DNA of 64,000 bases, taken from contig CASFNA010000023.1 of assembly GCA_949295905.1 (NCBI GenBank), positions 186,001 through 250,000 on the forward strand. The letters are read 5' to 3'. This document shows positions 18,523 through 25,704 of this stretch, one piece after another. The stretch is from an uncultured Prevotellaceae bacterium. GTDB lineage: Bacteria; Bacteroidota; Bacteroidia; Bacteroidales; Bacteroidaceae. Position 1 is the stretch's first letter; each line of letters starts with the position of its first letter. Below the pieces are notes generated by a model. That model worked only from the letters and a program-made list of their open reading frames with translations, was not told the origin of the DNA and ran no database searches. The position numbers and the translations under genes were made by a program.

Positions 18523-18627
18523 ATATTCGCTTCAATAATAATTCTTTTAATCTTTTTTAGTATTGAAAATAAGCGAACTATATGGCATTCATCTTATTCC
18601 GGAATGGAAGCCTTATGTTTTTCAACT

Positions 18628-19143
18628 TTAGTCCTGCAATTCTTCTTCGCTCTTCAACCGCTCCGTAAGGTAGCTCAAGAACAACTGAAGGGCTTGTGTT
18701 GTGGCATTAGCCAAATTCAAATCACGCCCCTTGTCTTCTTCAAGTTTCATTGTCACTATGTCATCCTCTGTACCGCAAGCAAGCCAAATTGTACCAACAG
18801 GGATGTCGTGTGTACCTCCGGCCGGTCCTGCTATTCCAGTAGCTGAAATTGCATAGTCAACCCCTAATGCTTTTATTGCGCCCTTGACCATTTCTATTGC
18901 AACCTCTTCACAAACAGCGGTTTTCTCTTCAATAACGTCATGACTGACCCCAAGGATTTTTTCCTTTATTTCGTTTGTATAAGAAACGATGCCGCCCTTG
19001 AAATAATTTGACGCTCCAGGCATCAAAATTATCGCCTCGGCAATCCTTCCTCCCGTACAACTCTCAGCTGTGCCAAGGGTCTTTCCCTTTTCCCAGATAA
19101 ACTGGCTTATCTCTTTACTTAATATTTTATTCTCGAAATCCAT
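18628..19143 (-). CDS. pncC: CinA C-terminal-domain protein, probable NMN amidohydrolase
   Basis: 171 residues equal to the stand-alone CinA C-terminal domain (PncC/YgaD type), which hydrolyses nicotinamide mononucleotide to NaMN in NAD recycling. The signature segments are TAESCTGGRIAEAI near 24 and ATGIAGPAGGTHDIPVGT near 100. The N-terminal MoCF-like domain of full CinA is absent. The gene follows tsaD by 15 nt and probably shares its transcript. Activity is inferred from the family. Confidence 0.88.
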   Translation of the reverse strand: MDFENKILSKEISQFIWEKGKTLGTAESCTGGRIAEAIILMPGASNYFKGGIVSYTNEIKEKILGVSHDVIEEKTAVCEEVAIEMVKGAIKALGVDYAISATGIAGPAGGTHDIPVGTIWLACGTEDDIVTMKLEEDKGRDLNLANATTQALQLFLSYLTERLKSEEELQD

Positions 19144-19158
19144 ATCTATTATATGTTT

Positions 19159-20184
19159 TTATTTGAATGTAACCTTTGAGAATGCTGGCTTGTCAATAGA
19201 ACAAAAGTCTTTGTCAAGATACTTATAATAGCCCGTTATACCTATCATCGCCGCATTATCCGTAGTATAGCTGAACTTTGGAATGTATATTGTCCAGCCA
19301 TATTTTTCAGCATATTCGTGAAAAGCGTTTCTCAATCCCGTGTTCGCACTTACCCCTCCGGCTACGGCGACATGCTTTATACCAGTCTGTTTTACTGCAA
19401 GTTTAAGTTTTTTCATAAGTATGTCTACTATAGTAAACTCAAGACTTGCCGCAAGGTCTTCCTTGTGGTGCTCAACAAAACCCGGGTCGTCTTTAATCCA
19501 TTCACGCAGACTATACAAGAAAGATGTCTTCAGACCGCTAAAACTATAATCAAACCCTGGTATATGCGGTTCTGAGAATTTATAGGCATGAGGATTGCCC
19601 TGACGCGCCAAACGGTCAATGATAGGCCCCCCCGGATACCCGAGTCCCATTACCTTCGAGCACTTGTCTATCGCTTCTCCTGCAGCATCGTCTATCGTCT
19701 GCCCAAGCACTTCCATGTCATTGTAGGCGTTCACCTTGACTATCTGCGAATTGCCACCACTCACAAGCAGGCAGATAAACGGCAGAGGCGGAGCCGACGT
19801 GTCGTCGTCGCTCTCCTTAATGAAATGCGCCATTACATGACCTTGCAGATGGTTGACATCTATAAGAGGAATGTTCAACGAACGTGCAAAGCCCTTTGCA
19901 AAGCTTACACCAACAAGCAGAGAGCCCATCAAGCCAGGACCACGTGTGAAAGCAACGGCAGACAATTTTTCCTTAACAACTCCGGCACGCTTCAAAGCCT
20001 GATCTACCACGGGCACCACGTTCTGCTGATGGGCACGCGATGCCAGCTCCGGCACTACTCCACCGTATGCCTTGTGCACTTCTTGCGAAGCTGTAACGTT
20101 GCTTAGCAAGACACCGTTGCGCAACACAGCTGCCGATGTATCATCGCAACTGCTCTCTATACCTAATATATATATGTCTTCCAT
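19159..20184 (-). CDS. tsaD: tRNA N6-adenosine threonylcarbamoyltransferase
   Basis: Catalytic subunit of t6A37 synthesis, transferring threonylcarbamoyl to A37 of ANN-decoding tRNAs. 341 residues of the ASKHA fold: GIESSCDDTS at 9-18, metal ligands His112 and His116 in NHLQGH, VSGGNSQIV, and AVAGGVSANTGLR near 274. It lies between map and pncC on the minus strand with gaps of 12 and 15 nt. Confidence 0.97.
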   Translation of the reverse strand: MEDIYILGIESSCDDTSAAVLRNGVLLSNVTASQEVHKAYGGVVPELASRAHQQNVVPVVDQALKRAGVVKEKLSAVAFTRGPGLMGSLLVGVSFAKGFARSLNIPLIDVNHLQGHVMAHFIKESDDDTSAPPLPFICLLVSGGNSQIVKVNAYNDMEVLGQTIDDAAGEAIDKCSKVMGLGYPGGPIIDRLARQGNPHAYKFSEPHIPGFDYSFSGLKTSFLYSLREWIKDDPGFVEHHKEDLAASLEFTIVDILMKKLKLAVKQTGIKHVAVAGGVSANTGLRNAFHEYAEKYGWTIYIPKFSYTTDNAAMIGITGYYKYLDKDFCSIDKPAFSKVTFK

Positions 20185-20196
20185 AAGAGCTGTCTT

Positions 20197-21057
20197 TTAA
20201 GCGGAAAGTATCTCAACGCCATGCTCTGTCATCAAGAACGTGTGCTCCCACTGCGCACTTGGCTTCTCATCGCCCGTTATCACTTCCCATCCGTATGGGT
20301 CGTCTGCGTCGATAAACACCTTCCATGTACCCATGTTAATCATCGGTTCTATGGTAAACACCATGCCCGGCACAAGCAACATGCCCGTCCCCTTGTGTCC
20401 GAAGTGCATCACTTCTGGCTCTTCATGGAACTTAATGCCAACACCATGGCCGCAAAGGTCGCGCACAATGCCATAATGATACTTCTCGGCGTGCTTCTGT
20501 ATGGCATGGCCTATGTCGCCTACAAAGCCGTAAGGCTTCGCTGCTTCTGCGCCGATTTCAAGGCACTCTTTCGTCACACGTACAAGCTGTTCCTTCTCGG
20601 GCGTTGTCTTTCCGATAATAAACATGCGCGAAGCGTCGGCATAATAGCCGTCAAGTATAGTGGTGAAGTCAACGTTTACAATATCGCCTTCCTGCAAAAT
20701 GTCAGTTTCCTTCGGTATGCCGTGACATACAACTTCATTTATGCTTGTGCACACACTCTTAGGGAAGCCCTCGTAATTCAAGCAGGCCGGCACGGCCCCG
20801 TGCTCCGTACAATAATCATAACAAATCTTATCGATTTCGGCGGTGCTCATCCCGGCATGTATGTGTGCGGCCACCTCGTCGAGTACACCACTGTTCACTA
20901 CGCCGCTCTTGCGTATGCCTTCTATCTGTTCCGGGGTCTTTATCAAGTCGCGTGTGGGTACAAGCTTACCCTTGTTCTCCCAATACATTACCTGCTTGTC
21001 CATCTCGGTAAGCGGCTGACCGGGCAGTGTATGCCATCTTCTCTTTTTCTTGAACAT
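20197..21057 (-). CDS. map: type I methionine aminopeptidase
   Basis: Removes the initiator methionine from new proteins. The pita-bread metal ligands are all visible: the two Asp in VDFTTILDGYYADASR, His in CGHGVGIKFHEEPEV, Glu in FTIEPMI, and Glu in WEHTF. At 286 residues it has about 35 extra N-terminal residues (KKKRRWHTLPGQ onward) relative to E. coli MetAP, a form I associate with Bacteroidota. A TACTTTTG -7 box (21090-21083) lies 25 nt upstream. Confidence 0.96.
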   Translation of the reverse strand: MFKKKRRWHTLPGQPLTEMDKQVMYWENKGKLVPTRDLIKTPEQIEGIRKSGVVNSGVLDEVAAHIHAGMSTAEIDKICYDYCTEHGAVPACLNYEGFPKSVCTSINEVVCHGIPKETDILQEGDIVNVDFTTILDGYYADASRMFIIGKTTPEKEQLVRVTKECLEIGAEAAKPYGFVGDIGHAIQKHAEKYHYGIVRDLCGHGVGIKFHEEPEVMHFGHKGTGMLLVPGMVFTIEPMINMGTWKVFIDADDPYGWEVITGDEKPSAQWEHTFLMTEHGVEILSA

Positions 21058-21082
21058 TGTTTTACAACATATAAACTATGTG

Positions 21083-21090
21083 CAAAAGTA
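21083..21090 (-). promoter_or_regulatory. -7 box of the map-tsaD-pncC transcript
   Basis: TACTTTTG on the minus strand fits TAnnTTTG. No exact TTTG element lies at the right distance; a TTG at 21110-21108 is 17 nt away. Confidence 0.45.
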
Positions 21091-21127
21091 CAAATTTTAT
21101 TGCAAAACAACACATTAATTGAACTTT

Positions 21128-21751
21128 TTATTTTGCCAGCATTTCCATCAGTGCCTGGCTCCAGTCTTCGCCGTTCTTCGGGCACATTGTGTTGAAGCCA
21201 AGCTTACGTGCCGCCTCAATGTTGCGTGGCCCGTCGTCAACGAACAAAGATTCTTCAGGCAATATGTACTCATTGTCGATAACGGCTTGGAAAAACTTTG
21301 CGTCGGGCTTCATCACGCCAAGGCGGTAACTGAGATAAAGCGCGTCAAAGTAATCTTCAAGCGAACCCGTGCCGCCGTCAAAATCCTTTGTCAACGCCCA
21401 GCTCATCATGAACGGATTGGTGTTTGACAGGAGAATGAGGCGGTAACCCTCGCTGCGCAACCGCCTTAAAGCGTCAAAATTGCGCTGCGGCACTTCTTTA
21501 CGGTAACCAAGCCAACCGTATTTGCAATCATCGAACGACAGCGTGCGGCCTACAATACGGCTCAACTCCACGCGAAATTCATCCGCAGTAATCTTGCCCT
21601 CTTCCACATCTCCGAATATTCCTGTCTGCGTGTAAGGGTCAAGCCTGCGCTCTATATCGGCTACGCCCAGCTCCTTGAAGCGGCGCAACGCTTCGTTTTG
21701 GTCGATTGTCATGATGACACCGCCAAGGTCGAATATCAAGTTTTTTATCAT
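21128..21751 (-). CDS. HAD-superfamily hydrolase (YihX-like)
   Basis: 207 residues of the class IA HAD fold: motif I FDLGGVIM with the nucleophilic Asp8, motif II LLSNTN, and motif IV VDDGPRNIEAA. The second motif I Asp is replaced by Gly (DxGG), as in YihX-type phosphatases with DLGN. Such enzymes dephosphorylate small sugar phosphates; the substrate here is unknown. It is followed at 70 nt by the map promoter region and preceded by smpB. Confidence 0.85.
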   Translation of the reverse strand: MIKNLIFDLGGVIMTIDQNEALRRFKELGVADIERRLDPYTQTGIFGDVEEGKITADEFRVELSRIVGRTLSFDDCKYGWLGYRKEVPQRNFDALRRLRSEGYRLILLSNTNPFMMSWALTKDFDGGTGSLEDYFDALYLSYRLGVMKPDAKFFQAVIDNEYILPEESLFVDDGPRNIEAARKLGFNTMCPKNGEDWSQALMEMLAK

Positions 21752-21858
21752 TGCTTATGGTTTTAAGGTCATACGGTTACATGGGTTTACAGTTATAAGT
21801 ACATACGACAAAGCATATATATTTACTCCTTTACTTCTTGCTCCTTTCCTCCTACTCC

Positions 21859-22338
21859 TTAATAATGCTTTATGGCACGGTCCATCTCGCGGCGGTCTTC
21901 CTTCTCTTTCAGCGTCTGACGCTTGTCGTATTCCTTCTTTCCTTTGGCAAGGGCGATGTCAACCTTGGCGCGCCCTTTGCTGTCTATGAACACAAGCGTA
22001 GGCACAATAGTAAAGCCAACCTGCTTAGTAGCCTCCTGAAGTTTGTGTATCTCGCGCTTGGTAAGCAGCAGCTTGCGGTCGCGCTTGGCCTCGTGGTTAT
22101 TGTAGGAACCGAAAAAATACGGCGATATGTTCATGCCTTTCACCCAAATTTCGCCGTTGTGTATATAGCAATAGCTGTCTACCAGCGAGGCTTTGCCTTG
22201 GCGGATAGACTTTATTTCAGTACCGGTAAGCACAATGCCTGCCGTGTAAGTCTCGACAAAAAAATACTCGAACGAGGCTTTCTTGTTGCGTATGCTTACC
22301 GGGCTTTTCTTTCTTATCTGTTCTTCTTCCTTGTTCAT
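21859..22338 (-). CDS. smpB: SsrA-binding protein
   Basis: Carries tmRNA to stalled ribosomes. 159 residues with the SmpB beta-barrel core: [25 protein letters not shown] near 60, [19 protein letters not shown], and a basic tail [23 protein letters not shown]. It is full length. A tmRNA gene is not in this window. Confidence 0.97.
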   Translation of the reverse strand: MNKEEEQIRKKSPVSIRNKKASFEYFFVETYTAGIVLTGTEIKSIRQGKASLVDSYCYIHNGEIWVKGMNISPYFFGSYNNHEAKRDRKLLLTKREIHKLQEATKQVGFTIVPTLVFIDSKGRAKVDIALAKGKKEYDKRQTLKEKEDRREMDRAIKHY

Positions 22339-22367
22339 TTTCTATTCAACTCTTTGCTCTTATACTC

Positions 22368-22877
22368 TTATTCGTCCACTACTTCCGCAAAACGGTCGAT
22401 GTGTTCGTCTATGTAATGCGCTATCTCGCTTATCCAACGCTCCTCGTTCTCGACAAACTCGTCGTCAAGTTCGTCAAACTTCGGGTATTTCTCAAACAGT
22501 GCCATAAACTCCTCGTCCGTGCATTCCTGCTGTATTTCATTGCCATATTTACGGAAAAGGCGGCCGGCCTTGTTTACAAGCGAGGCCAAATCGTCAAGCC
22601 CCCATGCCCTTACACACTTTGCAAAAGGATTGAAAAAGACGAAAGGCCCGTAGCCGTTATAAATCAGCTGCACAAAGCCACCGTCCATAACCTCCTCATG
22701 CAAAATCTTAAACACAACCAATGTCATCTGGTCTGCATTTATTCCTTGCATCGTTTCGGCCGTCACCTCCCCACCCGAATAGTCCATTATTGCATCATAA
22801 AACACATTTACGAACTCGTCCATACCTGCCTGTGCCGCTATCTGCACGCTTTCATGACTTATCGTTACAACATTCAT
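22368..22877 (-). CDS. acidic DUF4375 (DMP19-like) protein
   Basis: 169 residues matching DUF4375, the family of the neisserial DNA-mimic protein DMP19. It is strongly acidic, roughly three Asp/Glu for each Lys/Arg, with the charge densest in the C-terminal third (FDELDDEFVENEERW). The IYNGYGPF segment is the family core. By analogy it could occupy a DNA-binding protein, but many DUF4375 proteins have no known partner. A TATCTTTG box lies about 32 nt upstream at 22916-22909. Confidence 0.8.
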   Translation of the reverse strand: MNVVTISHESVQIAAQAGMDEFVNVFYDAIMDYSGGEVTAETMQGINADQMTLVVFKILHEEVMDGGFVQLIYNGYGPFVFFNPFAKCVRAWGLDDLASLVNKAGRLFRKYGNEIQQECTDEEFMALFEKYPKFDELDDEFVENEERWISEIAHYIDEHIDRFAEVVDE

Positions 22878-22908
22878 AGCCTATCCCAATTCTTATTTTT
22901 TGCGCTGA

Positions 22909-22916
22909 CAAAGATA
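22909..22916 (-). promoter_or_regulatory. -7 box of DUF4375
   Basis: TATCTTTG on the minus strand. No exact TTTG partner was found at 19-21 nt, only a CACA-rich segment. Confidence 0.45.
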
Positions 22917-23028
22917 CGTATTTTATCCGACACACAGCCACTTAAAAAGCAAAGTTTTACACACTTGACAGATAAATACCATACGCCGGTAGAATGAACA
23001 TCAGCTATTATAATCGGAATAAATTGTG

Positions 23029-23127
23029 AAAAACAGTCTTTTGGCAGATAAAAGACCATGAATAAGCGTGTAAAAGGGCATCTTGTGCACTCCGATTCAC
23101 AAGCTTTTATAAACAGTTGAATGGCAA
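23029..23127 (+). repeat. 22-nt tandem repeat array, copy C
   Basis: Four contiguous units at 23029-23049, 23050-23071, 23072-23094 and 23095-23116 (21, 22, 23, 22 nt), each opening AAAA or ATT, are followed by TTGAATGGCAA (23117-23127) where other copies have TTGGAAATCAA. More diverged than copies G and H but with the same layout. Confidence 0.58.
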
Positions 23128-23210
23128 TACATTATGCAAGGCAAATAAAGACATCGGTTGGCATGCTGTTTAACATACTCCAAAGGCAGGTAAATAAAAT
23201 TCATACCTGC

Positions 23211-23429
23211 TCAATGAAGTAAGTCTTCTGCTGAAATATTGTCAATATTCCACCCTTCACACGTCTTAGACAGTACCACAGTACCTCCCTTCCATGCAGT
23301 AAAGGGCAGTTCTCCTGTGAGGTGATAATAATCAACAACCCTTCCGTCTTTAAATTCAAGCACGCACGGACTAACCGTTTCATCACCGGCAACAACCTTA
23401 TTTACGGCAACACGTATTGATTTAGACAT
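23211..23429 (-). CDS. hypothetical 72-residue protein
   Basis: A small frame 30 nt after the DUF4296 gene on the same strand, beginning MSKSIRVAVNKVVAGDET. It reads like a compact beta-rich domain (CVLEFKDGRVVDYYHLTGELPFTAWKGGTVVLS) and has no signal peptide or membrane segment. I do not recognise the family. Position at the end of ileS-dksA-lspA-DUF4296 and a clean alternation of hydrophobic and polar residues argue that it is real. Confidence 0.65.
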   Translation of the reverse strand: MSKSIRVAVNKVVAGDETVSPCVLEFKDGRVVDYYHLTGELPFTAWKGGTVVLSKTCEGWNIDNISAEDLLH

Positions 23430-23459
23430 TCGTCATTTAATGCTTTTGCAGATATCAAA

Positions 23460-24473
23460 TCAATTGTTTTTCATATTTTTATTAATCGGAGCCGTCTTTA
23501 TTTCCGACATCTTTATCGGTGCGGCTGAAGACTGGACAGGAAGCATACGGCGCTCCATAGGCTTTACTGTGTTTGAGCCGTTGTTGGCTTTCTCCGTCTC
23601 GGCTACTGGTTTATTTCCAACTCTTTTTGTTGTTGTATCTCTACGCACCATTGCCGGTTGCTCCGACATTCCTGCCGTACTTTTCTCCCTGTTGTCCCTC
23701 ATCCTCACCATCCTGATATTGCCAACGAACATCAGGCGCAGATTTTCACGTCTTTCATCCTCACGCCTAACCTTTCTATCGCCAAGATAAATGAAGCCAC
23801 GTATAGCCTTTATACCCTTACGCCCATAATCGCCTACAGTCACACTATAGTTGGAGTTTGAAGATATATGCACTGTATTGCTTGCCACGCTATCATTCTT
23901 AAGCTGTATGGATAGAAGGGCGACACCCTCCTTCGGCCCGTCTTTGTAAACAAAATCTGTATTGAAACTAAATATTATCTTATCTCCTGGTCGATAAGTG
24001 CTGTCCGCAGCAATCTCAAAAGTCATGACATTGTAAGGTGCATACGGCATAAGCATCGCAGCAGACACGCCTCTCCAAAGGTTTGATGTATCCCTCGACG
24101 AAGTCATGTCGCCATAACGGCGGATGTCATTTGCCGACGCGCCAAGCGCCATGGCCTCATCCTCATACCGTTCAGCAAGATTCTCGTAAATCTTGTGCAA
24201 CCGATCAGCATGACGCATATAATAAACAAGCGAAGAGTCGAACTCTGCCTGCGTGACACCATACTTTTGCAACACAGTCTGACGGTATAAAGCAACGTCA
24301 TAAGAAGCATTACCATCTTCCCCATCACTGTTTGCCATACCGTCAGCCAGATGGAAATCATACAATATATCTTCAAACTCATCAGGCTGTATGTATTCGC
24401 TTGGCACTTGCGGCTTACACGAGAAAGCCAGAAGGAGAAGCAGCAGGAATGGTACTACACGCAATGCTTTCAT
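23460..24473 (-). CDS. DUF4296 lipoprotein
   Basis: 337 residues. A lipoprotein signal (about 1-19, LLAFSC with the lipid-anchor Cys) is followed by the DUF4296 domain (about 28-115; FEDILYDFHLADGMA is its core). The second half is beta-rich (about 150-230) and ends in a low-complexity Lys/Asn/Met tail. It overlaps lspA by 4 nt (ATGA), so a substrate of signal peptidase II is coupled to the gene for that enzyme. It is probably held in the inner or outer membrane facing the periplasm. The function is unknown. Confidence 0.85.
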   Translation of the reverse strand: MKALRVVPFLLLLLLAFSCKPQVPSEYIQPDEFEDILYDFHLADGMANSDGEDGNASYDVALYRQTVLQKYGVTQAEFDSSLVYYMRHADRLHKIYENLAERYEDEAMALGASANDIRRYGDMTSSRDTSNLWRGVSAAMLMPYAPYNVMTFEIAADSTYRPGDKIIFSFNTDFVYKDGPKEGVALLSIQLKNDSVASNTVHISSNSNYSVTVGDYGRKGIKAIRGFIYLGDRKVRREDERRENLRLMFVGNIRMVRMRDNREKSTAGMSEQPAMVRRDTTTKRVGNKPVAETEKANNGSNTVKPMERRMLPVQSSAAPIKMSEIKTAPINKNMKNN

Positions 24474-25102
24474 TTCCGCGAAAAAGATATTTGTGACAAT
24501 TCCCTACGGCAAAACAACAGCACCATTATTACGCCGACACTGACACAGGAATCTGCAAAATTGAACACCGGACTGAAGAATACAAACTCGTCACCGCCCC
24601 AAAACGGCATCCATTCGGGCCATGTCGTAACAATTATTGGGAAGTAGAACATGTCAACAACCTTTCCCATTAGAAACGGAGCGTAACCATGGCCGAACGG
24701 TACGAAATAAGACACATAATAAGGAGAAGACGCATTGAATATCAATCCATAAAACATGCAGTCAAGAAGGTTGCCTATCGCCCCGGCAAAAACAAGCGTA
24801 AGGCACACAAGCCACAACATACGCACCCTCCGCCTCAACTGCCTGGCAAGATACCACCCCAGTGCAACTATGGCAATTATACGGAAGATACTAAGAACCA
24901 GCTTGTTTATCATGGTCATACCGAACGCCATGCCATTATTCTCAATGAAGCTGATATAAAACCAGTCGGTAATCCTTATGCTCTCATGCAGGCACATGCC
25001 TGTCTTTACCGAAATCTTTATCCACTGGTCAATAACGAGCAATATGACGGTCAACACAAGCACAATCAATGCCCGCCGCTTATAAACATCCGATGCAATC
25101 AT
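24470..25102 (-). CDS. lspA: lipoprotein signal peptidase
   Basis: Signal peptidase II, cleaving prolipoproteins after lipid attachment. 210 residues with four hydrophobic helices (about 9-28, 66-87, 97-117, 170-190). The catalytic aspartates are expected in the GNLLDCMFYG segment, with Asp in place of the usual Arg-Asp, and in the FNFADSCVSVGV segment. It is longer than E. coli LspA (164) because of an extended loop, as is usual in Bacteroidota. Coupled to the DUF4296 lipoprotein gene downstream. Confidence 0.95.
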   Translation of the reverse strand: MIASDVYKRRALIVLVLTVILLVIDQWIKISVKTGMCLHESIRITDWFYISFIENNGMAFGMTMINKLVLSIFRIIAIVALGWYLARQLRRRVRMLWLVCLTLVFAGAIGNLLDCMFYGLIFNASSPYYVSYFVPFGHGYAPFLMGKVVDMFYFPIIVTTWPEWMPFWGGDEFVFFSPVFNFADSCVSVGVIMVLLFCRRELSQISFSRK

Positions 25103-25134
25103 CCTTACGGGTACAATAGTTTACGTATGAAAAT

Positions 25135-25226
25135 ATTGGTGGGAAACTGGACATTACGACCAACTTGGAATGACTGGCTCATATGCCCTCCATCATGCTG
25201 TACGTAAAGTCAGGTTTCCCACTAAT
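25135..25226 (-). terminator. possible imperfect hairpin downstream of the DksA-like gene
   Basis: ATTGGTGGGAAAC (from 25135) can pair with GTTTCCCACTAAT (to 25226), with wobble, around a loop of over 60 nt. It lies between the DksA-like stop and the lspA start. The long loop makes termination uncertain. Confidence 0.3.
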
Positions 25227-25260
25227 TCAAATACTTTAAGTATTACACAACTATTTCATC

Positions 25261-25641
25261 TTATTTCTTCCTGGCATTCTTCGACGCAACACTTAACGTT
25301 GCGTGTGGAACGGCGCGGAGACGCTCTTTGGGGATAAGTTCGCCCGTTATACGGTCTACTCCGTAGGTCTTGTTCTCTATCCTCACGATAGCGGCCTCAA
25401 GCCCCTGTATGAACTTTTGCAGGCGGCTGGCCTGCTGTATCAGCTCCTCCTTGGTCTGCGTTGCGCTACCTTCCTCAAGCACCTTGTACGTAGGCGACGT
25501 ATCGTCCACATCGTTGCCGTCGGCATTCATCAGCGTCCTCATCATCTGGTTGTAGTCGCGCCTCGCCAGTTTGAGTTTCTCATTGATGATTCCCCTGAAC
25601 TCCTCAAGTTCTTCATCACTGTAACGTGTTTTTTCTGCCAT
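25261..25641 (-). CDS. DksA/TraR-family protein without zinc cysteines
   Basis: 126 residues: an N-terminal helical hairpin (about 8-90, with acidic tip residues DGNDVDDTSP that match the position of the RNA-polymerase channel-entering tip) and a C-terminal globule KTYGVDRITGELIPKERLRAVP. The four zinc cysteines of DksA are absent: Asp96 and Thr99 stand at the first CxxC, and no cysteine occurs in the protein. Cysteine-poor DksA forms occur in Bacteroidota. It probably binds RNA polymerase; whether it works with ppGpp is unknown. It sits between ileS (63 nt) and lspA. Confidence 0.88.
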   Translation of the reverse strand: MAEKTRYSDEELEEFRGIINEKLKLARRDYNQMMRTLMNADGNDVDDTSPTYKVLEEGSATQTKEELIQQASRLQKFIQGLEAAIVRIENKTYGVDRITGELIPKERLRAVPHATLSVASKNARKK

Positions 25642-25704
25642 AATATATATGTTTTAAAGTTAATGTTCAACTCATGTAAAAACAATGTCCGTCAAGCATC
25701 CACT

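Larger units (their letters stand above)
22878..23210. other. 333-nt gap between the 72-aa orphan and DUF4375
   Basis: It contains the DUF4375 -7 box and repeat array copy C. No gene, tRNA or clear terminator is seen in the remainder. Confidence 0.5.
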
